A DNA stretch of 64,000 bases from an uncultured Eubacteriales bacterium. Its GTDB lineage: Bacteria; Bacillota; Clostridia; TANB77; CAG-508. The position numbers and the translations under genes were made by a program. Below are positions 1 through 8,733 of the stretch, piece after piece. The first letter of the stretch is position 1; the number at the start of each line of letters is the position of its first letter. The stretch lies in the NCBI GenBank assembly GCA_949294555.1, contig CASFHP010000003.1, forward strand, positions 1 to 64,000, read 5' to 3'. Under the pieces are notes generated by a model. That model saw only the letters and a list, made by a program, of their open reading frames with translations. It had not been told where the DNA came from and did not search any database.

Positions 1-98
1 TGACAGACCATTCAGTAGGGCTTAAGCCTAGAAGTGCCAGTACAAAAGCCTTCTAGGCGCAGAGCAAACCACCCGTTTTACGGGTGGTTATGATTGAT
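1..98 (+). mobile_element. Possible right end of an IS200/IS605-type element
   Basis: This first stretch is clearly richer in GC than the sequence that follows. An open frame from position 3 runs to a stop at 54-56 and could be the tail of a gene cut by the window edge. It is followed by a perfect 10-bp hairpin (67-76 with 80-89, loop TTT) that lacks a strong T-run. A GC-rich gene tail followed closely by a subterminal palindrome is how TnpB-bearing IS200/IS605 right ends look, and such ends can also form the 3' part of a guide RNA. An ordinary gene tail with a terminator-like hairpin is the alternative. Confidence 0.3.
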
Positions 99-174
99 TG
101 GTGCGCCCAGAGGGATTCGAACCCCCGTCTTCAAGTTCGTAGCCTGATATTCTATCCAATTAGACTATGGGCGC
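99..174 (-). tRNA. tRNA-Arg(ACG)
   Basis: The reverse strand folds into a cloverleaf with encoded CCA, a GGTTCGAATCC-type T arm and anticodon loop CTACGAA. The anticodon ACG, read as inosine at the first base, decodes CGU, CGC and CGA but not CGG. This matters because CGG behaves as a special codon elsewhere in the window. Confidence 0.95.
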
Positions 175-385
175 GAATACATATACATAAAAATGTTTAA
201 TAGATAATAATTTTTCATAAATGTCCTACTGCATAATTAATATTATAAAGGTTTTTCTTTTATTTTACAAGACTTTTTGTAGTATTTTTGTAATAAAAAT
301 TTTAAAATTTAAAAAATAGTAAAGTAATTTAAGCAAAATCTAGATAATTCTGAGTTGAAAACTATAAAAATTTTGAAAAAAGGGC

Positions 386-414
386 TTGCAAACCACAAAA
401 AAATGTGCTATTAT
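386..414 (+). promoter_or_regulatory. Promoter of tRNA-Pro
   Basis: TTGCAA at 386-391 and TATTAT at 409-414 are separated by 17 bases, 19 bases before the tRNA-Pro gene. It is a near-consensus housekeeping promoter. Confidence 0.75.
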
Positions 415-433
415 ATATAAGCATGAAATAAAT

Positions 434-509
434 CGAGGTGTAGCGCAGTTGGTAGCGCGCGTGGTTTGGGACCATGAGGTCGCAGGTTCGAACCCTGTCG
501 CCTCGACCA
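434..509 (+). tRNA. tRNA-Pro(TGG)
   Basis: Cloverleaf with encoded CCA; the anticodon stem CGTGG/CCATG encloses loop TTTGGGA, giving anticodon TGG. The 270 bases after it (510-776) are AT-rich and hold no gene that I can support. Confidence 0.96.
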
Positions 510-776
510 TTTTAGACCGTTTTTCAAGAGAATTTAAGAAAATTTGAAAACAGTCAAGAAATATGAAAAGTGCTATTTTCTAGGAAATATAGAGAATAGC
601 ATAATTTTTTATCATTCTGAAAAATTCTCAAAAATTTCAATATTTTGTTCAGAAAAATGTTCCACAATTTTTTAATTCTTTAAAAAAATTGTTCCGTAAA
701 TTTCCACAAAGCAAAATTTATTGATATTTCAATACTTTCAGTGTTATCAAAGAAAACGGAAAGGAGAACTATTGCT

Positions 777-1336
777 ATGGATTTTATACCTTATAAAGCA
801 AATGAATATCTTGAAAATGTTTATTACCAAATACCAAAAGAGCTATTTATAAATCCTTATTATAAAGACATTCAGACAGTAAATTATTATATTCGTTGTT
901 ACTTGATAGATTATCAATATCAATGAAAAATAATTGGATTGATGAAGAAGGCAATATATTTTTAATATTTTCAAGAAAAGAAGTACAGGAAAAATTAAAT
1001 TTATCAGATAAAACAGTTACAAAAGCATTTAGACAGTTAAGTAATGTTAAATTGATATATGAGAAAAGACAAGGTTTTAGAAAAAATAACATTATCTATG
1101 TTGGAAAAATAAATCATATATCTAATGTTAATATTATAAATCGTAAAAATTACGATTCAAGAAACGAAAAAAATACGAATAAAGAAACGGAAAATTTACG
1201 ACTTAATAATAATAAATATAATAAAACTAATTATAGTAATATACCTCTGAGAAAAAATTCATATTCAAATTATGAACAAAGAGTTTATGAACCTGAACAA
1301 TTAAATAAATTATATTGTAATGCAATAGAAAATTAA
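777..1336 (+). pseudogene. Frameshifted RepA_N-type replication initiator
   Basis: The product resembles the N-terminal domain of RepA_N plasmid/ICE initiators: a YYQIPKELF segment followed by LLLDRLSISMKNNW and LSDKTVTKAFRQL, a winged-helix arrangement. The gene starts at ATG 777 behind AAAGGAG (760-766). The reading frame breaks near 870, where one base appears to be missing between the YKD and SDSKLLYSLL segments; the second half then continues to 1336. This break is a loss, not the extra-C CGG event seen in the element at 15670-60762. The C-terminal part is short for the family. It is probably a remnant of an integrated plasmid or element, sitting with tnpV and abiE. Confidence 0.7.
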
Positions 1337-1356
1337 AGAAAAGGAGATAGAAGATT

Positions 1357-1749
1357 ATGAAAAATGAAGAATTAAAAGATAGATTTATAGATGAAAAAAC
1401 AAGAATAGAATATGCCAAAAAAGGTGATTATTATATGCCTAATTTATATTTAGAACCAGAAGAAAAAATTCCATTAAATAAATATGGGCTATTAAGATTA
1501 AATTATTTAAAGAAACATAAGAAAGCAGAATACACTATTTTGTTTATGAATAAACAATTGAACAAGCACTTGAAAGAAATTCAAGAGCAAGCACAAAAAG
1601 AAATTGATTTTTTAATAGAAGATTTAAAATCAAAAAGTGATTTAACAGAAAATATGAAAAATACCAATCCTTTATATTGGGTTGGCACAATGAACACAAT
1701 AAAAAATCAAGCAGAAGAAATTGTTTTAAAAGAACTAATTTATGTATAA
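1357..1749 (+). CDS. tnpV: TnpV-like transposon-encoded protein
   Basis: A 130-residue protein with the TnpV layout: a GDYYMPNLYL segment, a KYG..RLNYLKKH segment, a helical middle and a C-terminal AEEIVLKELIY segment. TnpV genes are carried as passengers by many Firmicute transposons and their function is unknown. The start follows AAAGGAG. It lies between the broken initiator and the AbiE pair, which suggests one accessory island. Confidence 0.6.
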   Translation: MKNEELKDRFIDEKTRIEYAKKGDYYMPNLYLEPEEKIPLNKYGLLRLNYLKKHKKAEYTILFMNKQLNKHLKEIQEQAQKEIDFLIEDLKSKSDLTENMKNTNPLYWVGTMNTIKNQAEEIVLKELIYV

Positions 1750-1788
1750 AATGAAATTTTTTACATAAATAGAATATTATTCAAAATA

Positions 1789-1817
1789 TTGACTTATATA
1801 TATATTTGGTTTATAAT
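1789..1817 (+). promoter_or_regulatory. Promoter of the abiE operon
   Basis: TTGACT at 1789-1794 and TATAAT at 1812-1817 with a 17-base spacer lie just before the AbiEi gene. AbiEi proteins of this family commonly repress their own promoter. Confidence 0.7.
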
Positions 1818-1835
1818 ATGTATAAGGTGGTCAAA

Positions 1836-2420
1836 ATGAAAAATATAGAAATTTTAAAAAATTATATTGAAAATAATAATGGAATAATTTTAGCAAGTGA
1901 TTTAAAAAAATTAAATATTCATAAACAATATTTAAAATTATTGTGTGATGAAGGATATGTAGAAAGAAAAGAAAAAGGTGTATATGTGAAAAAAGGAAAA
2001 AATGTAAATAATTTCTTTTTGATACAACAAAGATATAAAACGGGAATATTCTCACACAATACTGCATTATATTTTTATCATTTAACTGATAGAACACCAT
2101 TAAAATATGATATGACTTTCAAAAATAATATTAGAGCAAATGATGAAATAATAGAGCCACATTATATAAAACAGGACAAGTATGAGTTAGGAATAATTGA
2201 ATTAGAATTGCAAGATAAAACTACAATAAAATTATATGACTTGGAAAGAACAATTATTGATATATTGCGAGATAGAAATAAAATTGATTTACAAATTTTT
2301 AATACAGCAATGAAAGAATATATGAAAAGAAAAGATAAAAACTTGATAAAATTAAGCAAATACGCAAAAGAATTTAAAATGGAAAAAATACTTAAAAAAT
2401 ATATGGAGGTTTTGTTATGA
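1836..2420 (+). CDS. abiEi: AbiEi-family antitoxin of type IV toxin-antitoxin system
   Basis: A 194-residue protein with an N-terminal winged-helix-like domain (about residues 1-60, with GIILASDLKKL and LCDEGYVERKEKGVY) and a C-terminal domain containing the LYDLERTIIDILR signature of AbiEi proteins. The start is ATG 1836 behind AAGGTGG, not the upstream ATG at 1806, which lies inside the promoter. The stop overlaps the start of the toxin by four bases, so the two are translationally coupled. The family role is transcriptional autoregulation and neutralisation of the AbiEii nucleotidyltransferase toxin, with phage-resistance or stabilisation as the outcome. Confidence 0.85.
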   Translation: MKNIEILKNYIENNNGIILASDLKKLNIHKQYLKLLCDEGYVERKEKGVYVKKGKNVNNFFLIQQRYKTGIFSHNTALYFYHLTDRTPLKYDMTFKNNIRANDEIIEPHYIKQDKYELGIIELELQDKTTIKLYDLERTIIDILRDRNKIDLQIFNTAMKEYMKRKDKNLIKLSKYAKEFKMEKILKKYMEVLL

Positions 2421-3268
2421 TAAAAAATGCAATGAGTTTAAAAGCAAAAATAAATAATATAGCAAAAAAAGAAAAAGTATTACCACAAGCAGTAATGCAA
2501 ACTTATATGCTGGAAAGATTATTGGAAAGAATATCTATTTCAGAATATAAAGACAATTTTATATTAAAAGGTGGTATGTTAATATCTTCAATTATTGGAA
2601 TAGATAATAGATCTACAATGGATATGGATACTACAATAAAAGGTTTTAAATTAGATAAGGAAAATCTTGAAAATATACTACAAGAAATAATTAAAATAGA
2701 TGCCAACGATAATATAAAATTTAAAATAATTAGTATAGAAAATATAAGGGAAGATGACGATTATGGAGGACTTCGTGTTCATTTACAAGCAAATTTTGAT
2801 GAGATGCCTATTGATTTAAAAATAGATGTTACAACTGGAGATAAGATAACTTATAAAGAAATTAATTATAAATATAACTTACTTTTAGAAAAAAGAAGTA
2901 TTGAAATTTGGACTTATAATGTTGAAACAATTATTGCAGAAAAGTATGAATCAATCATTAAAAGAAGTATTTTAAATACAAGAATAAGAGATTTTTATGA
3001 CTTATATATGCTAACACATTTAGATAAGAAAAATGTTCAAAGTAAAATGTTAGTTGATGCAATAAAAGAAACTACGAAACATAGAGGAACTTTTGATATA
3101 ATAAATGACAGAAATGTTGTAGAAGATGTTATAAATTCTATTCAAAATGATAACTCTTTAAAAGAACAATGGAATAAATATCAGCATTCTTATGAATATG
3201 CAAAAGATATAAAATATGAGCAATTAATTGACAGTATTATTGCTATCAAAGAAATATATTTTAAATAA
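2417..3268 (+). CDS. abiEii: AbiEii-family nucleotidyltransferase toxin
   Basis: A 283-residue protein with the nucleotidyltransferase hallmarks of AbiEii: the FILKGGMLI segment (about residues 47-55), the paired acidic MDMDTTI motif (about 73-79), a DLKIDVTTGD strand with the third acidic residue, and a C-terminal EKYESIIKR...RDFYDLYML helix block. Family members transfer nucleotides to tRNA or GTP and arrest growth. It overlaps its antitoxin by ATGA. The 3' end overlaps the convergent GIY-YIG gene by 8 bases. Confidence 0.85.
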   Translation: MIKNAMSLKAKINNIAKKEKVLPQAVMQTYMLERLLERISISEYKDNFILKGGMLISSIIGIDNRSTMDMDTTIKGFKLDKENLENILQEIIKIDANDNIKFKIISIENIREDDDYGGLRVHLQANFDEMPIDLKIDVTTGDKITYKEINYKYNLLLEKRSIEIWTYNVETIIAEKYESIIKRSILNTRIRDFYDLYMLTHLDKKNVQSKMLVDAIKETTKHRGTFDIINDRNVVEDVINSIQNDNSLKEQWNKYQHSYEYAKDIKYEQLIDSIIAIKEIYFK

Positions 3269-3578
3269 AATGATTGCGAACAATACGATATCTTCTACAA
3301 TCAACTTTTCCCTTAAGATAAGTAGCTAATCTTTTATTTTTTATTAAATTTTCTTTTTGCTGTTTCGTAAGCTGTTTAATTTGATATTCCAATTTACAAG
3401 CCAAAGATTTATCTTTACTTTTCCAAGCAATTTCTAACTTGATAGCATTATGTGACTTTGTATATTTAGCACCTTGTTTACTTTTTGAAAGATGTTCAGC
3501 AATCCTTTTTTCTAGATTATTGGTCATACCTGTATAAATAGAATTATCTGAACATCTCAACATATATGTATAATACAT
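3261..3578 (-). CDS. GIY-YIG nuclease domain protein (UPF0213 type)
   Basis: A 105-residue single-domain GIY-YIG protein. The YYTYMLRC and SIYTGMTNNLEKRIAEH segments give the GIY-YIG core with the catalytic arginine, and a downstream LEYQIKQL helix carries the conserved glutamate. Family members are small structure-specific or repair-type endonucleases of unclear role. Its start directly abuts the stop of the HTH gene upstream (3579), so the two form an operon read leftward. Confidence 0.85.
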   Translation of the reverse strand: MYYTYMLRCSDNSIYTGMTNNLEKRIAEHLSKSKQGAKYTKSHNAIKLEIAWKSKDKSLACKLEYQIKQLTKQQKENLIKNKRLATYLKGKVDCRRYRIVRNHFI

Positions 3579-3998
3579 TTAATTTCTCCTAACATCTATT
3601 GATTTTGAATTAGTTTCTTTGTTATCTAATAAATATATACTAATACAAACAATTCCAATTCCCAACATAATGATAGATGATTTTACATCTATTTGATTTA
3701 ATATATTTAAGACGACAACAGCTATACCCATTGCTAATGCAACCGCTTTAAAAATTAAATTTACCAAATCTTTTATTTTTGTATTTGGCTCATCTTTCTT
3801 TTTAGCTTTTAGTAATTCCTCAACAGATACATCTAATATATCTGCCAATTTGGAAATTGTATTAACATCTGGACAAGATAAATCTCGTTCCCATTTTGAA
3901 ACAGCCTTATCTGTAACATTCATTTTTTCAGCCAATTCATTTTGTGTCATTCCTTTTGCTTTTCTTAAAGAAGCAATGATTTCTCCGATACTTTTCAT
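3579..3998 (-). CDS. HTH (XRE) regulator with C-terminal membrane anchor
   Basis: A 139-residue protein. Residues 4-60 are a Cro/C1-type helix-turn-helix (GMTQNELAEKMNVTDKAVSKWE), typical of the LRR-K sub-family that carries membrane tails. Two hydrophobic segments follow (about 82-104 and 107-125). It probably senses a membrane or cell-wall signal or is sequestered at the membrane. The start is preceded by GGAAAGGAATGTG. The repeats at 4122-4165 are candidate operators. Confidence 0.8.
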   Translation of the reverse strand: MKSIGEIIASLRKAKGMTQNELAEKMNVTDKAVSKWERDLSCPDVNTISKLADILDVSVEELLKAKKKDEPNTKIKDLVNLIFKAVALAMGIAVVVLNILNQIDVKSSIIMLGIGIVCISIYLLDNKETNSKSIDVRRN

Positions 3999-4121
3999 AA
4001 TTTATCACATTCCTTTCCAATGGATAAGTTAGGTTGCAAAATTGTAAAAATGATAATAAAGTTTCAACCTAATAATATCCATATTTTTGTATAATTTAAT
4101 GTTACGATAGTTCATAAAAAA

Positions 4122-4165
4122 AGTAAACCAATAATCAGTTTAGTTTTCTCGACTATCAGTTTACT
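4122..4165. repeat. Candidate operator: inverted and direct repeats
   Basis: AGTAAAC (4122-4128) and GTTTACT (4159-4165) are inverted repeats. ATCAGTTTA occurs twice in the same orientation (4134-4142 and 4155-4163), 21 bases apart, two helical turns. The stretch lies upstream of the leftward HTH gene (3579-3998) and could be its binding site. Confidence 0.4.
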
Positions 4166-4224
4166 CATAGTAGAATAGTAAATCGTCTGATGAAAAAATA
4201 ATTTACATTGTTAATTTTATGATA

Positions 4225-4497
4225 TTATTTTTCTATGACACTTTTAGATAATTTCTTTATCCTTATTATAGAAATAATAAGGATGACAACATCTATTAAT
4301 AAAGGAATTCCAAAAATATATAGGTAAAAGCATAGAACTACCCAAACATGTTGAAACCAGTAAAATATGGTAACACCAAAAATATCATTATAATAATTCC
4401 CAGCCAAAAAACCATGTATTATGATATATCCTGCAAATAAAATGAAACATATTAATAGAGCTAGAGTAATGTTCCTAGTGATTTTCCATTTTTTCAT
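4225..4497 (-). CDS. Small two-helix membrane protein
   Basis: A 90-residue protein with a charged N-terminus and two long hydrophobic segments (about residues 10-30 and 40-80), ending with a basic tail. It has no family that I recognise. It lies 65 bases downstream of the convergently unrelated, same-strand C39 peptidase gene and may be transcribed with it. Start follows GGGGGATTTATT. Confidence 0.5.
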   Translation of the reverse strand: MKKWKITRNITLALLICFILFAGYIIIHGFLAGNYYNDIFGVTIFYWFQHVWVVLCFYLYIFGIPLLIDVVILIISIIRIKKLSKSVIEK

Positions 4498-4562
4498 GAT
4501 AATAAATCCCCCTACAACTTAGTATATATCTATTAGGATTATATCATTAAGAAAAAGAGTAA

Positions 4563-5339
4563 TCAATATTTCTCAATATAAATTGCCTTGGCAAGATAAG
4601 GGGTAATTTCATTCATATCATACCACCCAGAGCTTTTGCTATCATTTTCTAAGCCATTCGGATTAGAAACATAAACCATTCCATTTCCATCAGTAGCAAG
4701 AAGAGCCATATAATGAGAAGCAGTCGTCCAGCGATTATTGTGAGGTTGGTTCCAAACACAAACAATGATAGGTCTATTGGTAAGCAAATGTTTTTCAATA
4801 GCAGTATTAGATAAATGATCGGAATCATAGTAAAAACCAGAATTTTTAATTCCGAAAGTAGAAGCTAATTCACTTGGAAATTGTTCGTAATCCATAACAG
4901 GATAATATTTTTGTCTCAAATCTTCAGGTGTGTAATTTTTATCATAACCACTTAAAATAATAGACATAACGGTTATTCCACAACCATTTTCAGCCATAGT
5001 ATCTCCCCAGTATGTATGATTGCTCCAAGAAGCATTTCCATTTTGTTTATATTCCAGATACGTTTTTTGATGATTTTCCTCTGTTGTGAAAGTTGTAAAA
5101 TATCCATCTTTATTTTTTACTTTTTCTTGTCCTGGACCTGTATATTTTGAATTTGTGTCTTGTTTAATAACATCATATTCTGAAGAGATATTTGAGTTTG
5201 AAATTGTATTTAAGTTTAGACTATCAACAGAAAAATCATTGTAGTTTATATATAAGTAAATGATGAAAAATACGATTAATAAAGATAGTACAAATCTTTT
5301 CTTATTTAATTTTCGATGTATATGATTTTTTCTTTTCAT
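4563..5339 (-). CDS. Secreted or membrane-anchored C39-like cysteine peptidase
   Basis: A 258-residue protein with an N-terminal basic stretch and one membrane segment (about residues 14-32), then a linker, then a papain-like C39_2 domain. The catalytic Cys is in ENGCGITVMSIIL, and the His and following Asn/Asp are in SHYMALLATDGNGMVYVSNP. A conserved WNQPHNNRW segment precedes the His. Such proteins act outside the cell on peptides or the wall. The gene stands alone, facing away from the two-component system at 5587. Confidence 0.75.
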   Translation of the reverse strand: MKRKNHIHRKLNKKRFVLSLLIVFFIIYLYINYNDFSVDSLNLNTISNSNISSEYDVIKQDTNSKYTGPGQEKVKNKDGYFTTFTTEENHQKTYLEYKQNGNASWSNHTYWGDTMAENGCGITVMSIILSGYDKNYTPEDLRQKYYPVMDYEQFPSELASTFGIKNSGFYYDSDHLSNTAIEKHLLTNRPIIVCVWNQPHNNRWTTASHYMALLATDGNGMVYVSNPNGLENDSKSSGWYDMNEITPYLAKAIYIEKY

Positions 5340-5586
5340 TTTATATCATCCTTTCAATATTTAAAAGATTTTTACTTGTGCTTAGCAATAAGAAATTTAA
5401 GTTTTTTGAAAATGGTGTTTCTTATAATGCCCCAAAACATATTGAATACAAATAGTATACAAAACAAATAATAAAAGAGTTTTAAGAAACGATTAATAAA
5501 TTCTTAACTTTTTCTTACATTTTAAGAAAATAAATAAAAATGGGAATTTATATGGTATAATGCGGTAAAAGAAAGGAATTGTGAAA

Positions 5587-6276
5587 ATGAATATTTTAGT
5601 TTTAGATGACGAAAAAGAAATTGCAGATTTAGTGGAATTGTATTTACAAAATGAAAATTATCATATATATAAATTTTATAAATCAGAAGAGGCAATTAAT
5701 TGTATAGATACTGAGAAAATAGATGTTGCTATATTAGATGTCATGATAGAGGGAAAAGATGGCTTTGAAATTTGCAGATATATTCGTGAAAAAGGGCTTA
5801 AATTTCCTATTATTATGCTAACAGCAAAAATAGAGGATAATGATAAAATAAAGGGGTTAACGTTAGGAGCAGATGATTATATTACAAAACCATTTAATCC
5901 ATTGGAATTAGTGGCAAGAGTAAAATCAGCATTAAGGAGATATACTTTGTATAATGGAGAAAATGTATCAAAAAATATAATTGAAATCAATGGATTAACC
6001 ATAGATAAAGCAAAACATAAATGTTTATTGTATGAACAAAAGGTAGACTTAACGCCAATAGAGTTTGAAATATTGCTATACCTAGCAGAAAATAGAGGAA
6101 AAGTGATTTCTTCAGAAGAATTATTTGAAAAAGTATGGAAAGAAAAATATTTAGACAGCAATAACACGATTATGGTGCATATTAGAAGAATTAGAGAAAA
6201 ACTAAATGAAGACACCAAACATCCAAAATTTATTAAAACAGTATGGGGAGTGGGATATAAAATTGAAAATGAATGA
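5587..6276 (+). CDS. OmpR/PhoB-family response regulator (VanR-like)
   Basis: A 229-residue regulator. The receiver domain holds the acidic pocket (LDDEKE), the phospho-acceptor Asp in ILDVMIEGKDG, the Thr in MLTAK and the Lys in DDYITKPFNP. The C-terminal winged helix (about 130-228) ends in the usual TVWGVGYKIE. ATG 5587 is chosen over GTG 5581 because GAAAGGA (5571-5577) is better spaced. The stop overlaps the kinase start by eight bases. Confidence 0.9.
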   Translation: MNILVLDDEKEIADLVELYLQNENYHIYKFYKSEEAINCIDTEKIDVAILDVMIEGKDGFEICRYIREKGLKFPIIMLTAKIEDNDKIKGLTLGADDYITKPFNPLELVARVKSALRRYTLYNGENVSKNIIEINGLTIDKAKHKCLLYEQKVDLTPIEFEILLYLAENRGKVISSEELFEKVWKEKYLDSNNTIMVHIRRIREKLNEDTKHPKFIKTVWGVGYKIENE

Positions 6277-7342
6277 ATTAACAAAGAAAAAAATTAGATT
6301 AAGCATAACATTAATTGCCAATATTCTTGTTGCTTATGTGATTTCTATGATTGTATATTTCGTAATAGCACTATTTTTGGAAAATAGACTGTCTGTTTTA
6401 ATAGAGAGTTTAAATTATGAAGTGTATTATTGGATTGTGAATAACAGAAATATTGTTGTTTATATATATGTAGGCATAGTTATGGCAGTTGTCATTTATC
6501 GATTTATTTCAAAATATGTAAATGCCAATCATGAGGTATATAATGCATTAGATTTGATTTTAAAGGAAGATAATGAAACGATTAAATTGCCAAGTGAAGT
6601 GAATGAATTTTCAGAAAAAATAAATGAAATCAAATATGATTATATCTTAACTAAAAAAAGTGAAAGAGAGGCAGAGCAAAAGAAAAATGATTTAATTGTG
6701 TATATGGCACATGACCTAAAAACACCATTAACTTCCATTATTGGATATTTGACATTGCTAAAAGATGAAAAACAAATATCGAAAGAATTACAAGAAAAAT
6801 ATATCAAAATTGCCTTAGACAAGGCATTAAGAGTAGAAGATTTAACAAATCAATTTTTTGATATTACAAGATATAATTTGCAAAAAATGCCGATAAATAA
6901 GCAAGAAATTAACTTGGTATATTTATTGAAACAAGTGATTGATGAGTGTTATCCAATGCTAGAAAAAAGAAATTTAAAATGTGATTTTAAATCTATTGAA
7001 AAGGTTATGTATGTAGGAGATGGCGACAAATTAGCAAGGGCGTTTGATAATTTATTAAAAAATGCTATTAATTATAGTTATGAAAATACAACAATAGAAA
7101 TACAATTAGAGCAAAAAGAAGGAAAAATATCGATTGTATTTAGAAATAAAGGGGATAAAATTCCACAATACAAATTGGATAAGCTATTTGAAAAATTTTA
7201 TAGAGGAGATGACGCAAGAACGAGTAGTACAGGTGGGGCAGGTTTAGGACTTGCTATAACTAAACAAATCATAGAGCTGCACCAGGGGAAAATTTATGTG
7301 AAAAATGATGATGAATATATAGAATTTTTTATAGAATTATAA
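6269..7342 (+). CDS. Sensor histidine kinase (VanS-like)
   Basis: A 357-residue kinase with two membrane helices (about residues 8-30 and 60-80) flanking a short outer loop, a HAMP-like linker, the H-box MAHDLKTPLTSIIGY, the N-box NLLKNAINYS, an F-region and the G-box GLGLAITK. It is the partner of the overlapping regulator at 5587. The signal and regulon cannot be read from the sequence. Confidence 0.9.
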   Translation: MNELTKKKIRLSITLIANILVAYVISMIVYFVIALFLENRLSVLIESLNYEVYYWIVNNRNIVVYIYVGIVMAVVIYRFISKYVNANHEVYNALDLILKEDNETIKLPSEVNEFSEKINEIKYDYILTKKSEREAEQKKNDLIVYMAHDLKTPLTSIIGYLTLLKDEKQISKELQEKYIKIALDKALRVEDLTNQFFDITRYNLQKMPINKQEINLVYLLKQVIDECYPMLEKRNLKCDFKSIEKVMYVGDGDKLARAFDNLLKNAINYSYENTTIEIQLEQKEGKISIVFRNKGDKIPQYKLDKLFEKFYRGDDARTSSTGGAGLGLAITKQIIELHQGKIYVKNDDEYIEFFIEL

Positions 7343-7383
7343 AATACAATCATTACCTGAGACAAAAAAATTTTCAAAAAGTA

Positions 7384-7412
7384 TTGACAAAGTAGAGAAA
7401 AAACATTATAAT
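7384..7412 (+). promoter_or_regulatory. Consensus promoter of tRNA-Gly
   Basis: A perfect TTGACA (7384-7389) and TATAAT (7407-7412) with a 17-base spacer, 23 bases before the tRNA-Gly gene. Confidence 0.9.
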
Positions 7413-7435
7413 TAATAACTGTCAAAGGTAATTAC

Positions 7436-7509
<74 letters not shown>

Positions 7510-7518
7510 TTTGAAAAC

Positions 7519-7556
7519 AACTTACGGACTAATCAAAGTTCGTAAGTTTTATTTTT
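7519..7556 (+). terminator. Terminator after tRNA-Gly
   Basis: AACTTACG (7519-7526) pairs with CGTAAGTT (7541-7548), with three further pairs inside, followed by T-rich sequence. Confidence 0.7.
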
Positions 7557-7669
7557 ATATAAATAAAATGTTCTCTATTTGGAAAGGAGAACATTATTAA
7601 TATTTTGATTATCATATAGTGATGTTAGTATAGAAAAGTTTATATACAAATTCATTTCAATTATTACAT

Positions 7670-8083
7670 TCACTTATTCTTTGACTTAATTAATTTAGCC
7701 ATATTTAAAATAGATGGAATTGTAATTATTGTTAATGCAGCAATTAAAATTAACTCAAAATCTAAATTTGATAATCCATATTTTATTTCGTATTTATAAT
7801 CAGAGATTATACTTGGAATGATGCATCCTATAATACAAATCTTAATTACACTATTCATACAGGAATATATTAATCCTCTTTTAATTTTGCCAACTGTTAT
7901 TAAAAGATCAAATACTATTACAGTTAAAGCAATAATTGAGGGGATTATAAAGATAAATCCTAATTGTTCCCAACCATCTGTACCTATACTTTGTAAACTC
8001 ATTAATAAACCATATGATGATAAAATTAATCCTATTATACTACAAATAATTGATATTACTTCTTGTATTTTAAATTGTTTCAT
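7670..8083 (-). CDS. Four-helix membrane protein, unknown
   Basis: A 137-residue protein that is nearly all hydrophobic, with four predicted membrane segments and short charged loops, ending KLIKSKNK. The start is preceded by GAGGAGATGAAAGT. It has no family I recognise. The 350 bases between its start and the next gene (8084-8433) are AT-rich and hold no gene that I can support. Confidence 0.5.
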   Translation of the reverse strand: MKQFKIQEVISIICSIIGLILSSYGLLMSLQSIGTDGWEQLGFIFIIPSIIALTVIVFDLLITVGKIKRGLIYSCMNSVIKICIIGCIIPSIISDYKYEIKYGLSNLDFELILIAALTIITIPSILNMAKLIKSKNK

Positions 8084-8433
8084 ATACTTTCATCTCCTCT
8101 TATTCAATGCAATACTTGAATCATTTTTTTGGTAAAAAGTTATTAACTTCTCGCAGTAATTTTATATTAAGATTATATTATAAGAGTCAAAAAAAATCCA
8201 TATAGCTGTTGAAATAATATTCAATTTTAATACAAATATTATTGGATTTCTATAAATCTATTGGAATTCAATAATAAAAAGTCTATTAAATAAAAATATT
8301 GAAAAAAATCATGAATATGATATAATAACAAAGACTGAGCTAGTAAGAATATCTTTATAGCAAAGTATTTAAAAATTTCTGACACTAAAATATTATTGAA
8401 GTAGAAGTATTATTATATTTTTAGGAGGAATTT

Positions 8434-8679
8434 ATGGATACAAGGGTTGCCATAATAGGAATAATATTAGAAAAAAGAGATGAAGTAGATAAACTAAATT
8501 CTATCTTACATGAGTATTCAAAATGGATTATTGGAAGAATGGGAATGCCATATCCAAAAAAATCTATCAATATTATTAATATTATTGTAGACGCACCACA
8601 AGATGAAATAAATACTTTATCTGGAAAAATAGGGAAACTTTCTGGAATTACCAGTAAAGTTATTTATTCCAATGTGTAA
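8434..8679 (+). CDS. TM1266-type iron-only hydrogenase system regulator
   Basis: An 81-residue ACT/NikR-like small protein with the family pattern: VAIIGIILEKRDEV at the start, WIIGRMGMPYP in the middle and a NIIVDAPQDEINTLSGKIGKLSGI end. Such proteins sit next to [FeFe]-hydrogenase maturation genes and are taken to be regulators. AGGAGG is perfectly spaced. No hydrogenase gene is in the window; the partner downstream is a membrane protein. Confidence 0.75.
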   Translation: MDTRVAIIGIILEKRDEVDKLNSILHEYSKWIIGRMGMPYPKKSINIINIIVDAPQDEINTLSGKIGKLSGITSKVIYSNV

Positions 8680-8733
8680 TAAAGATGTATTCTTATTTTA
8701 AAGCTCTATTTCTATTAAAAGGAGGAGTTTAAA

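Noticed and set aside
860..880. The RepA_N frame break as another CGG recoding site
   Set aside because: No CGG is present there and the event is a loss of one base, not a gain.
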